Of a stretch of DNA of 64,000 nucleotides, positions 22,752-34,117 are shown piece by piece; positions within the stretch are counted from its first letter, which is position 1, and each line of letters opens with the position of its first letter. Source of the DNA: Phialophora verrucosa (lineage: Eukaryota > Ascomycota > Eurotiomycetes > Chaetothyriales > Herpotrichiellaceae); contig MSED01000012.1 in the NCBI GenBank assembly GCA_002099365.1, positions 434,001-498,000 of the forward strand, given 5' to 3'. The translations under genes were made by a program, and so were the position numbers. Below the pieces are notes generated by a model. That model did no database searches. It saw nothing but the letters and a program-made list of their open reading frames with translations, and was not told where the DNA came from.

Positions 22752-25663
22752 ATGGCTTCGAGACCTATCACCCCCGTCTCTCCCATCCAAAGCGCTCGTC
22801 CCGACCCTTCGATACATTCCACGCGGCCGACAAGTGCCAGAATATCTTCTCGACCTGTATCTTACGTCGGCACCCAACACACCCAACCCCTCGATACCGG
22901 GTCACAACTCAACCATTCTCAAGCGGCCTTGCAAGACCATGCCGCCGTAGCGCACGCCGTCGATCTCCACGATGAAGTTATCAATCAAGACCACGAGTCT
23001 CCAGAGCTCCCGCGAACGAATTCTCACATGTCAGGGTCGCAGACCCTGTTGCCTTCAAGAGGAGGCACGCTGAAGAAGAAAGCTTCGCTACACAAGAGCG
23101 CAAGCATCAAAAGGACCGCCAGCAAGAGAAGCAGCTACGCTGGCTCAGTGCGGAGCTTGCAGTTAGGGGAAAAGGAGAAGTACGAGGAGACGCCGGAGAC
23201 CAACAGTGTCTTCTACTGTCCTGTGCCAACTACCGGAAACCCAACAGAGCTCCTCGCAACCCGCTTCCAAGGTAAGACTATTAAGCCCCGTCCGGCGTCA
23301 ACATCCTCGCTGACTTCCATACAGCCTGGCGCAAAGTCCTCAAGGACCTGATTAACTATTTCCGCGAACTACACAGAACTTACGAGACGCGGGCAAAGGC
23401 GCTCATGTCAACCTCTAACATCATCAACAATACCACCATACCGCCAAACTTCTTGTCACAGGGCGGTATTGGAGATGCCGCCTACATTCTGCGAGATTTC
23501 CATAAACAAGGTCTAAACGAAGCCAACAAAGCTCGGGACCTTGAGAACGAAGTCATCATACAGTTGACCGGTCTGCGTAGCGATCTGCAACAGAAGATCA
23601 AGGAGATCAAGAGCTTGTCTGGTGATTTTAAGAATTCAGTCGACAAGGAAAAGGAGGCCACCAAACGGGCAGTCCAATCTCTACAAGAAGCACTTGGCTT
23701 GGTCGATCACGATGCAGCAGCAACAAGCGGAAAGGGCGATCCTTTCCTCGTCAAGCTATCGCTTGATAAGCAACTTGAGAAGCAGATTGATGAAGAGAAC
23801 TATTTGCACAGGGTATGGTTGCTCGTGTTAACATTCTCGGGACCGTCAATGCTAACTCACACAGGCGTACCTCAACCTGGAAGCCTCCGGTCGTGAACTG
23901 GAATCCATTGTGGTCGGGGAAATCCAAAAGGCGTACAACGTGTTGGCCGGCATCCTGCGTCGTGAGGCCGACGAAAACAATGACACGGCTGAAAAGTTGA
24001 AGGAAGGCCCGCTGGCAATGGCGAAAGATCATGAATGGGATGAGTTTACCACGAATAACAGTCAGATGGTGGACCCCAGAATCCCAATCCGACAAGTGTC
24101 TCATATTGTGTATCCGGGAAAGGATCACCCTGCAGCCATCGAAGTGAGAAGCGGTATGCTGGAGCGCAAGAGCAAATACCTAAAGAACTACACCCCTGGG
24201 TGGTGAGTCCAGCCTATCTGCGGCCGTTGGAGCTGGACACTGACTTGTTCGACAGGTATGTTCTTTCACCAACCCATCTGCACGAATTCAAGTCAGCAGA
24301 CCGGATTGCATTCCAGTCACCCATCATGTCGTTGTATCTGCCTGAACAGAAGCTGGGCTCCCATTCAGAGCTTGACTCTTCTTCACACAAATTCATGCTC
24401 AAGGGCCGACAAACTGGCTCGATGCACCGCGGCCACGCTTGGGTATTCAGAGCCGAGTCTCACGATACGATGCTTGCCTGGTACAATGATATCAAAGAGC
24501 TTACCGAAAAGCGAGGGGAGGAACGCAACGAGTTTGTGCGACGAACCCACGCCCGGTCACTATCTGGCAACAGCCTCAAACCCGCCAGCATCATCAGCTC
24601 AGAAGGCGGCCTAGAAGATGACGAGGCCGATCGTGTTGCTTTCTCCGGTGAACAGTCTGTGCGCAGAAATTCACTTGGTCCGCCTGATCCAGCCGCTGTT
24701 GCCGGACTTGGTGGACTGGGTGTCGCAGTGGCTTCGCATGACGACGAGGACAACAGATCCGAAGCCGGATGGCGTCCTCCACAACAACGACCAGCACCAG
24801 GTGGGCGATTTCCATCAGACCTCAACGTTCAGCGCGGCTTACAAGCTCCGCTTTCCCCTTCTAGTGGAGAAAGTTCTGACCCAGACCGTGATGTAATAGC
24901 AGCCGCCGGGGGTCTTCCAGGAAGTGGAGTGCCTTTCGCGAATACTCTGGAGAAACACACGGATCTGCAACCGGAAGGGCATCAACCTGTGCGACCGGCT
25001 CCTCAGCTGAACACGGCCAACCAGTACACTCAAGGTCATCATCCCAACATATTTCCCGCCCACCAGAATCCAGGTCCTCACGACGGAGCCAGTGAGTACG
25101 GTGAATGGATGGCGCCAATCGCTGCTGGGGGAGGAGCTGCGGCTGGTGTCGCGCTGGCAGCAAGCACGATAAATCGGCACAAGGAGCAGCAGGAACAGGA
25201 ACAGGAACAAGAACAGAGGGACCGCGACCGTACACCGACGGCCGCTCAAAGGCTGGACCGGGAGACAGCAATTCCGCAATATGGCGAGTCCTCCGCCCCA
25301 ATTCTTGCCGCAACCGCTGCCCCAATTGACGCACCTACTGAACCGCGGGCAATGAGTGAATCGACCACAGCACCGAGCTCTGCTGTTGCCAATACCATCT
25401 CCTCCAGTACAGACACTGGAACCTTGTCGACTGTGCCTACAAGCACGGGTTACCAGGCGCCCAATGGTTCCCTGTTTGACGCCAATGGTGTCTTTGTCGG
25501 GCCCAGGAACGCGAAGACCGCTCCGACTGAGTACACTCTGAGGCCGGCGGAACGGTCGCACAGTCACACGACTATCAGTCACTTGCACGTGCCTGGTGAA
25601 TTTCCCACTACATCGGCACTCAACGAGGACTCGAAGGTTTACCAGGATGTGGTACAGCACTAA
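22752..25663 (+). CDS. SLM1: SLM1/SLM2-type PH-domain protein (TORC2 effector, eisosome-linked)
   Basis: Plasma-membrane protein that binds PI(4,5)P2 through a BAR-like helical region and a PH domain; in yeast the Slm proteins link membrane stress to TORC2-Ypk1 signalling and actin organisation. Exons 22752-23271, 23325-23812, 23865-24202 and 24256-25663 give 917 aa. Residues 1-170 are disordered and basic. A helical BAR-like region runs from AWRKVLKDLINYFRELHRTY (about residue 174) to about 420. The PH domain spans roughly 430-545 (SGMLERKSKYLKNYTPGWYV, then LSPTHLHEFKSAD, MSLYLPEQKLGSHS and HAWVFRAESHDTMLAWYNDI). The third intron splits the GW-Y codon and restores the family sequence. The last 370 residues are low-complexity, with an EQ repeat near 25195-25220. 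The yeast proteins are shorter; the long tail is usual for filamentous fungi. Confidence 0.92.
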
Positions 25664-26811
25664 GACTGCTCCCGAGAAACCATACGCGGGACCCCGTGGA
25701 CTGTGAGGAGGTCAGGCAAAGTGATGTGTCAAGGATGTCGGTAATCAGTCCAACTGCACCATAACGAATTGCGAATACATATTCAGCGCTAATAGTCGAA
25801 ATTTGCCACTGCTTGGGTGCCAATTATTGAGATACCACGATCGCTATACAACTTCGATTCTTCATCTCGAGCGGGGAGCGTCTTACACGGCAGGTTGGCG
25901 GACATCTCGACACATATTCTCCGCATTAGGGATTGTTCAAGGAACAGAGAGGACAATCAAGCTCTGGAGAGGTTTTGAAGCGAAGTATATGCGGCGTCAG
26001 CGGGCTTACCCTGCAGAAACGAATCGAAAAGTCTTGAACCTCTGGTCCAGCTTCAATCTTTCCGCTGTCGGCTGGCATGTCCCACGTCATATTCTAGTGT
26101 TTGCAGCTTGAGCAGCAACTGAATTCACTCGACATCCCGACAATGCCTGCCGTTCTAATTACAGCTTGCTCGTTGAGGCAATCGCGACAGGCTATCTCTC
26201 AACCCTAGAGCGGGCAAGATTACGAGTTGAGCGTGGGCTGCATTTGATTAACACGGGTACAGGTTCAAGATGTCTGTGTTTGGGACGAACCCCTTTGGAC
26301 GCTTGGGGCCATACCGCTCCTTGTCCGGAGCGACCACTGACTGATGTCTTTCCAGATGGCATGCAGACCTGCCGAGACGGAGCAAGTGCTTAAGTGTGAG
26401 TGCAGCACTTCTCGAAGAATGTCTGGAATAGGGCACGGAGCAGCTTACAACCCGGTCCAGAAGGGTTCTTGCCGCGGGACTCGGCAACGCACCAAGCTCC
26501 TCTTTCTGCAATCCATTCAGGTCCTTCTGGGGCTTAACCTTTCGAGATAGAACGCTCGATGCCATGCACGCGAGGGACATCCGACATACCCACGTGCCGA
26601 GTTCCTATCCGATACCCCGCACGAAGATTGTGGATGGCGATTCTACAGATCCATCCCACATGGCCATTGCGCACCGGGGGAAGCACGGAGTTCTCTGAAG
26701 CGAGAAACACAGAATCCGTAATTGTCAAACTTCGTCTTGGTATCGCCGCGACGAGCATGGTACAGATGCTAGTCGTGAGCACCTGAGACTATCACTTTCA
26801 GAGCAAGCAAC
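25664..26811. other. 1.15 kb gene-free region
   Basis: 3' flank of SLM1 and upstream region of the hydrolase gene. Only short overlapping ORFs; no family resemblance, repeat array or RNA gene. Confidence 0.5.
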
Positions 26812-27783
26812 ATGAAGTCATTTACTCTATCTTTGTCGAATGGAGCCCAGGTGTCCGGGATCCTGTCGATTCCACCCCGAACATCAACGACCCCTTATTA
26901 TCGGCCCTTGATAGTCGGTCTGCACGGCGGAACCTACTTTTCGAGTTACTTCGCCAACGACACTGCAAACTCGGCATTGACTATTGCAGCGTCCCTTGGC
27001 GTACCATTCATATCCGTCGATCGCCCCGGCTACAAGGACAGCACCGCTCTCCCTCCCGTCCCAGCAGGATCAACGTTCCTCCAGGAAGAGGGAAAATACC
27101 TCCACCAGTATATCCTGCCCGCAATATGGCAAGAATACGGCGCGACGTCAGAAGCAACCGCCATCATCATCCTCGCCCACTCACTCGGCTCTCCCGGCTC
27201 GATAGTCGCAGCAGCGCTACATGCCCGAGAGCAGCAACATTCCTACCCTTGTGGCGGACTCGTCATGTCTGGCTGGGGCACAGTGCATGCCCGGCCGCGT
27301 GAGGCCGCAAAACACATGATGGATACCATGACCGTCAAAGGTCGGATAAACTGGCCTCTTGAACACAAAGACGCACCCATGTTCGGGGCTACCCCCGAAG
27401 AGCTTGCTCTACGTGTTTCTTCAGGTGTCCTCGCCTTGACAGCACGGCTCGACCACTCGATGTCCCGTGGTGAAATCGAGGACGGAACATTCACCTGGCT
27501 GGACTACTGGTTAGACTACGCGAAAGACGTGAAATGGCCGGTTATGTATGGGATGGCGGAGCACGATGCACTTTGGAAGACGACGAAGGAGAATGTCGAG
27601 GACTTTGCGCAGGCGTTTACGAGCTGTCCGAGGGTCGAGAGAGGGGTTGTGCTGGAGGCGCCTCATTGTATGGAGTTGAGTTATTGGGGCCCGGGATGGA
27701 TTGCTCGGTGTATCGGATTTGCAATTGAGTGTGCGGCTACTGAGGGCGTCAAGCGCGCGGCCGAGGGCTGGAAGGTGTCCTGA
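26812..27783 (+). CDS. Alpha/beta-hydrolase of unknown substrate
   Basis: Single-exon 323 aa alpha/beta-hydrolase. The strand-turn LIVGLHGGTY (HG at about residues 38-39) supplies the oxyanion region. The nucleophile elbow is AHSLGSPG with Ser124. A plausible acid is Asp252 in MYGMAEHDALW, and the base is His285 in EAPHCMEL, so the Ser-Asp-His triad looks complete. There is no signal peptide or membrane segment, suggesting a cytosolic enzyme. The small-molecule esterase/lactonase-like layout is common in ascomycete accessory metabolism, but the adjacent genes give no pathway hint. The substrate cannot be named. The ATG context (AACATGA) is acceptable and no upstream exon is needed. Confidence 0.85.
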   Translation: MKSFTLSLSNGAQVSGILSIPPRTSTTPYYRPLIVGLHGGTYFSSYFANDTANSALTIAASLGVPFISVDRPGYKDSTALPPVPAGSTFLQEEGKYLHQYILPAIWQEYGATSEATAIIILAHSLGSPGSIVAAALHAREQQHSYPCGGLVMSGWGTVHARPREAAKHMMDTMTVKGRINWPLEHKDAPMFGATPEELALRVSSGVLALTARLDHSMSRGEIEDGTFTWLDYWLDYAKDVKWPVMYGMAEHDALWKTTKENVEDFAQAFTSCPRVERGVVLEAPHCMELSYWGPGWIARCIGFAIECAATEGVKRAAEGWKVS

Positions 27784-28038
27784 GCCATATGATCGTGACG
27801 GTTGATTGAATGTACCGAGTACCTCGTATGTGAAAGCCTTGTCCCGCAATACAGCTTCGGAATAACTCGTATCATCCATCCCGACAAAGTTAGCTGACCC
27901 CGGTTCCCCCACCACTGCTTGCTCAGGCACCATGGCGTGTTAGCGAGAAGCTATCAGACTTCAACGAATCAACTCGCACAGAGTAGACAGTCCTTCCTCA
28001 CCCACACAGCGCGCACATGAAATCACCGTAACCTCAAC

Positions 28039-29490
28039 ATGGCCGCTACCGAAGTTCGAAACGGAGACTTTATCTACAGAGACACCCTCTTCGTCGACCT
28101 CGGCCCCAACAAGCGCCACCCACGCGCCTCCGCCCAGGACCTCAAAGACCTCCTCCTCCCCAAGAGCGGGTCCGCGCCCAAGGACCAAGTCGCGCACTGG
28201 TATGAAGCGCAGCTGATCCACTATGGCCTGCCGCGCTCCAAGGACAAGAACACGGCCAAAGTGCGGCTGACAAATGCGATTGCGTCGAAAGCGCTGGCGC
28301 TGCCGAAGGAGATTGTCGCCATGGAGGGACAGATGAAGAAACAGTACGCCAGTGCGCTGAGGAGAGCGAAGAGTGGTGGTGGTGGTGGTGCTGCTGCTGC
28401 TGCAGCGGTGGCGGAGGCTGCGGCGGCGTCGAGCAAGAGCCGGACGAAGGTGGTCGGGAGCAAAACGAAGAAAATCACGAGCACGAGCACGAGCAAGACG
28501 ACAGTGGAGCTTGAGATGGATGGGATGAAGATCACAATTGATCGCGAGGCTCTGGGAGCGGCGGCGAAGACGAAGACGGCGAAACCGACGGCGCCGAAGG
28601 GAGGGACAACGAAGTCGAAGGGCGCGAAGACGAGTGATTCGAAACCTAAACCTGCGACGGCCGCGGTAAAGTCTGTACCTGTAAAGAAGGCGGCGGCGGC
28701 GGGGAAGAGCTCCAGTGGGAAACCAGCAGCCAGCGCCCTTCCCGCTTCTCGTCCGCGGACTGAGGCGTCCAAGCAGACTGCAAGACGAGGTAATCATTCA
28801 GCCTACAGTGTAACGGATCGTCCGATTCCAAGCTCTTCTCCCGAGAAAACCACAGGCACGGCGGCGGCCCCCAAGCCACGAGCCAGACAGACGGCGCGAC
28901 GAGGCAAGGACAACGACCATTTTCATCGCACGGACCGCGACCGTCCCACATCAAGCCCTTCACAGCAGTCCTATGACCACACCCCGTATTCGTTCCAGCA
29001 TGATGTCGACATGGGCGATGCGCCGCCATCTTACGATTCCATCGACTTCGATCAGCAGCGAGAATCGTCCTCCACACCTGAAGACTTCGCCATCTCCGGG
29101 ACCTACTTCTTCCCGCGCCATCCAGTCCAGCCTTTCAGTCTCATGCTGCAGGTCGACGAGCGCTCGCGCCACCTCTGGGGCAGTTTCCACATCGGATCCA
29201 AGGAGGGGGTGATCTGCGTGGACGACATCTCCTGCATAGTTAGCGGCCGGGCGGTCTCGTTCGGATGGAGGTCGGAAGACCAGGATGACGGCTTCATGAA
29301 GTTTGGGCGCGGCTGCGATGGAGCAATGGAGTTTGACGGCGGAGGGTGGATAAGAGGACACTTTAACGGGCTGATGTACGGTGAAGATGTGGAGTTTGTG
29401 GGGAATCTCGTCAATGAAGAGGGCTTGGATGTTAGGGAGATGAAGCATATCTGGGATGAATTCCCGAGGAAGGCGTATGGGAGAGGTTGA
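28039..29490 (+). CDS. Uncharacterised fungal protein with poly-Gly/poly-Ala and Lys-rich linker
   Basis: Single-exon ORF of 483 aa that I do not recognise. Residues 1-110 form a compact, probably folded N-terminal region (FIYRDTLFVDLGPNK, VAHWYEAQLIHYGLPRSKDK). Then come GGGGG and AAAAAA runs and a long Lys/Ala/Thr/Ser-rich linker with repeated TARRG motifs. A folded C-terminal domain from about residue 345 (GTYFFPRHPVQPFSLMLQVD, then GSFHIGSKEGVICVDDI, then GHFNGLMYGEDVEFVGNL) looks like a beta-rich module. The basic linker suggests a nuclear or nucleic-acid-associated protein, but this is inference. The clean ORF, good start context (AACATGG) and domain-like ends make it a real gene. Confidence 0.8.
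   Translation: MAATEVRNGDFIYRDTLFVDLGPNKRHPRASAQDLKDLLLPKSGSAPKDQVAHWYEAQLIHYGLPRSKDKNTAKVRLTNAIASKALALPKEIVAMEGQMKKQYASALRRAKSGGGGGAAAAAAVAEAAAASSKSRTKVVGSKTKKITSTSTSKTTVELEMDGMKITIDREALGAAAKTKTAKPTAPKGGTTKSKGAKTSDSKPKPATAAVKSVPVKKAAAAGKSSSGKPAASALPASRPRTEASKQTARRGNHSAYSVTDRPIPSSSPEKTTGTAAAPKPRARQTARRGKDNDHFHRTDRDRPTSSPSQQSYDHTPYSFQHDVDMGDAPPSYDSIDFDQQRESSSTPEDFAISGTYFFPRHPVQPFSLMLQVDERSRHLWGSFHIGSKEGVICVDDISCIVSGRAVSFGWRSEDQDDGFMKFGRGCDGAMEFDGGGWIRGHFNGLMYGEDVEFVGNLVNEEGLDVREMKHIWDEFPRKAYGRG
28375..28407 (+). repeat. Coding triplet repeats (GGT)5(GCT)4
   Basis: Five GGT codons run directly into four GCT codons and then GCA GCG inside the gene at 28039, encoding Gly5-Ala6. This is a likely length-polymorphic site between strains. 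Confidence 0.9.
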
Positions 29491-30021
29491 TCTGTTGCTT
29501 TCCTCAGATCACTGTTGCCGCCTCGCCTTGGGCTTGACGCTGTGGCGGAAAGAGTGCTCGAGCTGCTGCGTACAGGCTGCGGGAGACTTCGTCTCGGGCT
29601 GGAAAACGCTTCTTGGACACATAGATACCCTGGGAGGAATCCTGTCACGTGGGGATAGGTTTCATGTATTATAAGAGATTGTCCTGGCCAGTCGCCTAAA
29701 CCCTCGGAAGCACTGGTACGCGTCCTATTACTACTACTGTACACAACTTCAACCTTGGCTGAATTTTCTCTTTCCTCCCCTCTCTACCTACTCGTCCCGT
29801 TTCCCATCTCCAAACGCCCAGACGATCGTTGTACATGCTGCCTGCATGATGGTGGCGTTCTTGTATCGAATCAGCAGCTGCTCGGCGGCCTGGGCGACAA
29901 GGGTCGATTTCGACTCGTGTTCTGGCCCGCCTCCAGCCAGCCTCATGACCAAGAAGCCAAAGGCTTCCGGTGGCGCGACAATGTCTTTGTCAACGTCCAA
30001 GCACACGGGCTGAGGTCTTCC
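29491..30021. other. 530 bp upstream region of the CorA-like gene
   Basis: The CorA frame stays open back to about 29755 but has no ATG before 30022, so this is read as leader and promoter. No other gene recognised. Confidence 0.5.
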
Positions 30022-32389
30022 ATGGCGTCGCGGAGGGAGTCCATGCTATCAGTGCGATCAGCGAAACAAAGAAAATACTCGACAGATAGACACCAGAGAC
30101 AGGCTCGACTCTCGCTTGCCATCGAAGAAGGCCGGTCGCTTCGGCCGCCGCTCGCGAAGGAAGACGAGGTCTCCAAGTCGTTCCTCAAGGACGTTTTCTC
30201 CAACCCACAGTCAACGACACTCACCCAAGCTGACACCTTCCCATGTCCGCTGGAAGTCCACCCGGGGAAGCGCGTCAGGGGCTTCTCCGACGCGGTGGAA
30301 GATGCGACGGAGCTGGAATCTTTGGAATTCAGGAATCCGTTTGTCGAACCGACTGAGGCCCAGCAACTGGACATCGAACAGCGCGGAGCCATCATTCGGC
30401 GGGCAAACACGGATATCGATGCGGAAGAGGTCCAGCTACGCATTACGCGCACAGCCTCGGACGCGCGAGGTCGGGCAAATCGCCCGCTCGATCGCCTCAG
30501 ACGATGGGCGGGTATGCATTCTGCGATCAGACCTGGGGCTTTCACAGGCTTAGAGTTATCGGCCGGCCTTGCCACCAGCTATGCTACTGCCATCCTGTCA
30601 CAGAATGCAGCCCTGGTCTACAAGAGAAAGGCCATGTATGTGTTGGAATATGATCTTGGTGAGGGACTCTTGGACACCCGGGGGGTGAGGGAATCTGGTT
30701 GAAGCATGCTAATCACACAACGGCAGATGGCCAAGGCGTGCTGTTCTGCGGGCCTCCGAAGCGGTGCGAAACCGTCGCCAAATTAAGAAAATATCTGGAA
30801 GAGGACGGCAAGCCGAGCTCTCTCCTCCGGCTGGTCTACGTCTGCAACAACGAGGAAGCAATCAACTACTTGAGCGGCGCGTTTGGCATCTCCGGCTCCA
30901 GCGCCGAAACCGAGGAACGGAGCTTCCGCGACTGGATGCAAGACGACCGTGATCTACGAAGGGCATCGCACAAGGCGATCCGGTGGCGGCCCGCCTTCGA
31001 CCTGGCCAGAGGCGTCATCTGCGCGGCCTTTGGGCTGGATTTCGGCTCCCTGGTCGTCGCGCCCGAGAAACCGGGCGCGCAAAACCAGAACCAGCACCAT
31101 AACCGGGACCAGAGCCACGGCGGCAATGCCTCGCTCTACCGCCAACGCATCGCCGTCTACATGCAGCGAGCCTTCTCCGCCGCGCTGCCAGGCCCGCGCG
31201 TGACCCGCTTCAACTCCGGCTCCCGCCAGCTGCACGCCATGGCGAAGCGCGACACGGTGATCATCTGCGAGTACTCGTCCGGCGAGGCCGGGGAGATCGT
31301 CAGCGGGAACGTGCTGCTGGGACTGAACCCGGAGCCAACCGCCGCTGCAACGGCCTGCTCGCCGCCCACCTCGATTCCAACCCTCCAGGCCGTCCTGTCG
31401 CACGTCTTCGACGGCCTGTACCAGCTGTGGCGCGACCAGATCGCGCTGATCCACGAGCCTCACGCGCTCTTGGAAGACCACATCTACGCCCACCCTTCGG
31501 ATTCGTCCCGCGCGCGCGACGTGTGGGCCATGTCCCAACGGCTGCACAACATGTTGAAACTGGTGAATCGCCACTCCAAGGTCATCGAGGACGTGCAGGA
31601 TGATTTCGCCGTGTTCTCCGAAGGGGAACATGACAATGAGGAGGCGCCCAATGGCAGCGCGGCGGCTGGTAGGACTGATTGGCTGATCCCCGTGCTCGAC
31701 GACTTCGAGGTCCTCGCAGACAATATTGTCACGGACTATCTGCAGCCGTTGGAGCATATGATAGACTTGGTATGTGTCGTATCAGTTTTGTCTCTCTGGC
31801 TTGTGTTTCTTTAGCCTTTTTTAGTATGCGGTTCTCCAGCATGGATTCCCCCCAGCACCTGTGTCTGTAGCACCTCTACTGGCGACCGATGACTGACCTC
31901 GCGGGCCCCCTCTCAGATGTATAAATCAGTGACCATAAGGGACTCGAAACAGTCCCTTGAACTAAACGCCAGCCTGTGGCGGCTCAGCTGGATCACCTTC
32001 ATCTTCCTCCCGCTGACGTTCCTGGTCGGCGCGTTCGGGATGAACGTCGACGCGTTCCAACATTTCCCGAGTCTGAAGTGGTATTTCGTGGCCGCGGTGC
32101 CGTTGGTACGTTATATGTCCCTCGAATTGTGAGATTCGAGATCCGAACTCCGAACTCCGCCAACACTCCCCGGTCCCCCTCCCCAAACCAAGCATCATGC
32201 GTATCCCTTGTCCGGCTCCGTGCAAATCAGAGGCCCATAGGTTATCTAACCCGTCATCGTATTTAGATGATCATGGTGTTCTTCTTCTGGTTCGCCATGC
32301 GCCGGTTCGCGCCGGGCCACCGCCTGTCGAAGTCGAATAGCTTGGATGTCACTGTGCTGGGGGTTGACTTGGGTATACGATCATTATAG
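30022..32389 (+). CDS. CorA-family divalent metal (Mg2+-type) transporter
   Basis: Exons 30022-30658, 30727-31769, 31917-32105 and 32267-32389 give 663 aa. The diagnostic C-terminal pair of membrane helices is present: TM1 (WITFIFLPLTFLVGAF) ends in the signature GMN at residues 601-603, and TM2 (YFVAAVPLMIMVFFFWFAM) follows after a short loop beginning VDAFQHFPSLKW. Exon 2 ends in the long stalk helix (HNMLKLVNRHSKVIEDVQDD). The large cytosolic N-terminal domain (about 580 aa) is roughly twice that of bacterial CorA, as in many ascomycete CorA-like proteins. The loop lacks the typical MPE, so ion selectivity is uncertain. Localisation to plasma membrane or vacuole cannot be decided. The start ATG at 30022 is the first in frame. 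Confidence 0.88.
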
Positions 32390-32662
32390 CGATCCGGGAT
32401 CCCGACATAACGCGTGCATATGCGTGTGCGTGGCATACATATGAGGGTGGGATGGCCGTTATACTTTACCCCGGACTCGCCCGAACAATCAATTGGGACA
32501 GTACCCGACGGATGCGCCCAAAGAAAGCATTGCAATGATGAAGCAATTCCAGTACTCCCGCTGTAGTCATGTAGCATGCATATGTACCACTCGTTCCTTA
32601 TCCGTCGTAACCAATCCATGTAGGGGTGGCGTTCCAGTGTCAGTGTCGTGTCAGCGGATCGA

Positions 32663-33747
32663 TCAAGCAGCATATAACCGCCTCAACACCGCCTCGTCCA
32701 GGTTCCTGGCCGCGAACTTGTCCAACGCGACTTTCGCCTCCTGGACCGCGTCCACCACGGGGACTAGGGACGCGGTATTATTCCTCATGCTGAGTAAATG
32801 ACTGTGCAACTGTCCTAGCAGGGCGTTCATTTCCGGGTCCGCCGGATCGGCCGAATCCACCGAGCCGAGTGTCGACTCTGTCGACTCTGTCGACGCGGTC
32901 ATCGCTGTCGGAAACCCCACGGACAAAGACAAAGGCCTAATATCCGCCGCAGGGCCGGCAGTCTCGATCCCTATGATGGCGGCATTTTCTCGTGCAATCT
33001 CTGCGCCCTCGCCCGTCCTCGCCAGCGGATGCAGACCCCGCTCCTTGCGCCTCCTCACCTCTTTGCTCCCGCGGAGGCCGTCCTCCAGCGTCTTCAGGTC
33101 CTTCTTGTCGAGTTTGAGCGCCGCTTTCTCCCTGCTGATCTGCCGGCTCAGGAGCCGCGCGGCCTGCACGTTGCATGTCAATTGGGCTTGGAGCACCGAG
33201 ATCCTGGAGAGGGTGCTGGAGAGGTCGAAGTCGTCTGTTCCATTGGTGGTGCCGCCGTTGCTACTGCTTGATGACGACGTCGGGGGGAAAGGCATGCGAG
33301 GGAGGCGCGAGAGGAGTCTATCACGATCGTCAGCGTCGGTTGGCGGCAGTTGTCGGTTAGAAAGGGAAAGCAGCGGTGAGATGTGGAAGTTAGAATTCTA
33401 AAAAGTAAACGGCGGACATACCTCGAAGCAACATCCTCCACGATCTTGTCGTACTCAGCTTCTGCTATCACGGTCTTCGACGCCGCCGCGGCGGTTCTAC
33501 TTGTATGTTTCGCGCCCGGTCTGCCGACAGGTGGGATGCGCGCGCTGCCTCCCGCGCCGGAGCGCTTGGTTTTGAGATTCAAGAGTATGGAGTGGATTTT
33601 GTCCTGCGATGGCTGGGGGAGCGGTCTCCATTTCTTCCGGATCGTCGCTTGGGGGATGTGCTTGATGCGTGGTTCGAGGGTTGGACGGGCGCGTGCGTCG
33701 ACATCTGCATGCTTCGCGGTTGGGGCTGCGGGCTTTGAGGCACCCAT
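32663..33747 (-). CDS. CENP-Q/Fta7-like inner kinetochore protein
   Basis: Exons on minus 33422-33747 and 32663-33317 (104 bp intron) give 326 aa. The segment after a basic, disordered N-terminus, LPQ(P)SQDKIHSILLNL preceded by IPQATIRKKWRPL (about residues 32-55), matches the entry of the CENP-Q/Okp1/Fta7 family (COMA/CCAN subcomplex, centromere). It is followed by a helical, coiled-coil-prone region (LSRISVLQAQLTCNVQAARLL, then ISREKAALKLDKKDLKTLED) and a C-terminal helix (VPVVDAVQEAKVALDKFAAR). The size fits the family. Similarity is confined to short motifs, so this is a motif- and architecture-based call; another small coiled-coil nuclear protein is the alternative. Converges on the CorA gene with 273 bp between. 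Confidence 0.7.
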
Positions 33748-34117
33748 CCTGTTGGTGGAAGGGTGGTTGAATGTCGAAATCCGGCGGGAGGCAAGGTATC
33801 TGTTAAGGCGTTGTCGGTGAAACTGACAGGTCGTGTACTACGGATTGTGTCCTTGCTATCGCATCTCAGACGCGGTGACGGACGCGAGATGTCGTGTTGA
33901 TTTCGTGGCTTGATTGGGCTTAGTGGATATTAATACGGATACGGATACGCAATACGAGGCTGAGTTGTACGAGGATGCCGGAAAACTGCGCGCATTCGCG
34001 GTCAATGCTGTACGATCACTTAGTGAACACTGACACTATCGCTGCATTGATGTGCTGATTTGATTGACTCTAATGTGTCTCGTTTTGTATGCTCTAATTG
34101 TTCCATCCGTCCACACG
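33748..34117. other. 370 bp spacer between MFS permease 3' end and CENP-Q gene
   Basis: Tandem minus-strand arrangement; contains the CENP-Q upstream region. A short run of ACGGAT units (ATACGGATACGGATACG) lies around 33932-33948. No gene. Confidence 0.5.

Noticed and set aside
23751..24128. Minus-strand ORF opposite SLM1
   Set aside because: It is an antisense shadow of the SLM1 exons, which have strong family similarity.
27961..28797. 278-codon Arg-rich minus ORF opposite the gene at 28039
   Set aside because: Antisense shadow of a Lys/Ala-rich coding sequence; long RRR runs are an artefact of the codon pattern.
26812..32389. Hydrolase, unknown protein and CorA genes as a metabolic cluster
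   Set aside because: No backbone enzyme, regulator or pathway link; the order looks like ordinary housekeeping arrangement.
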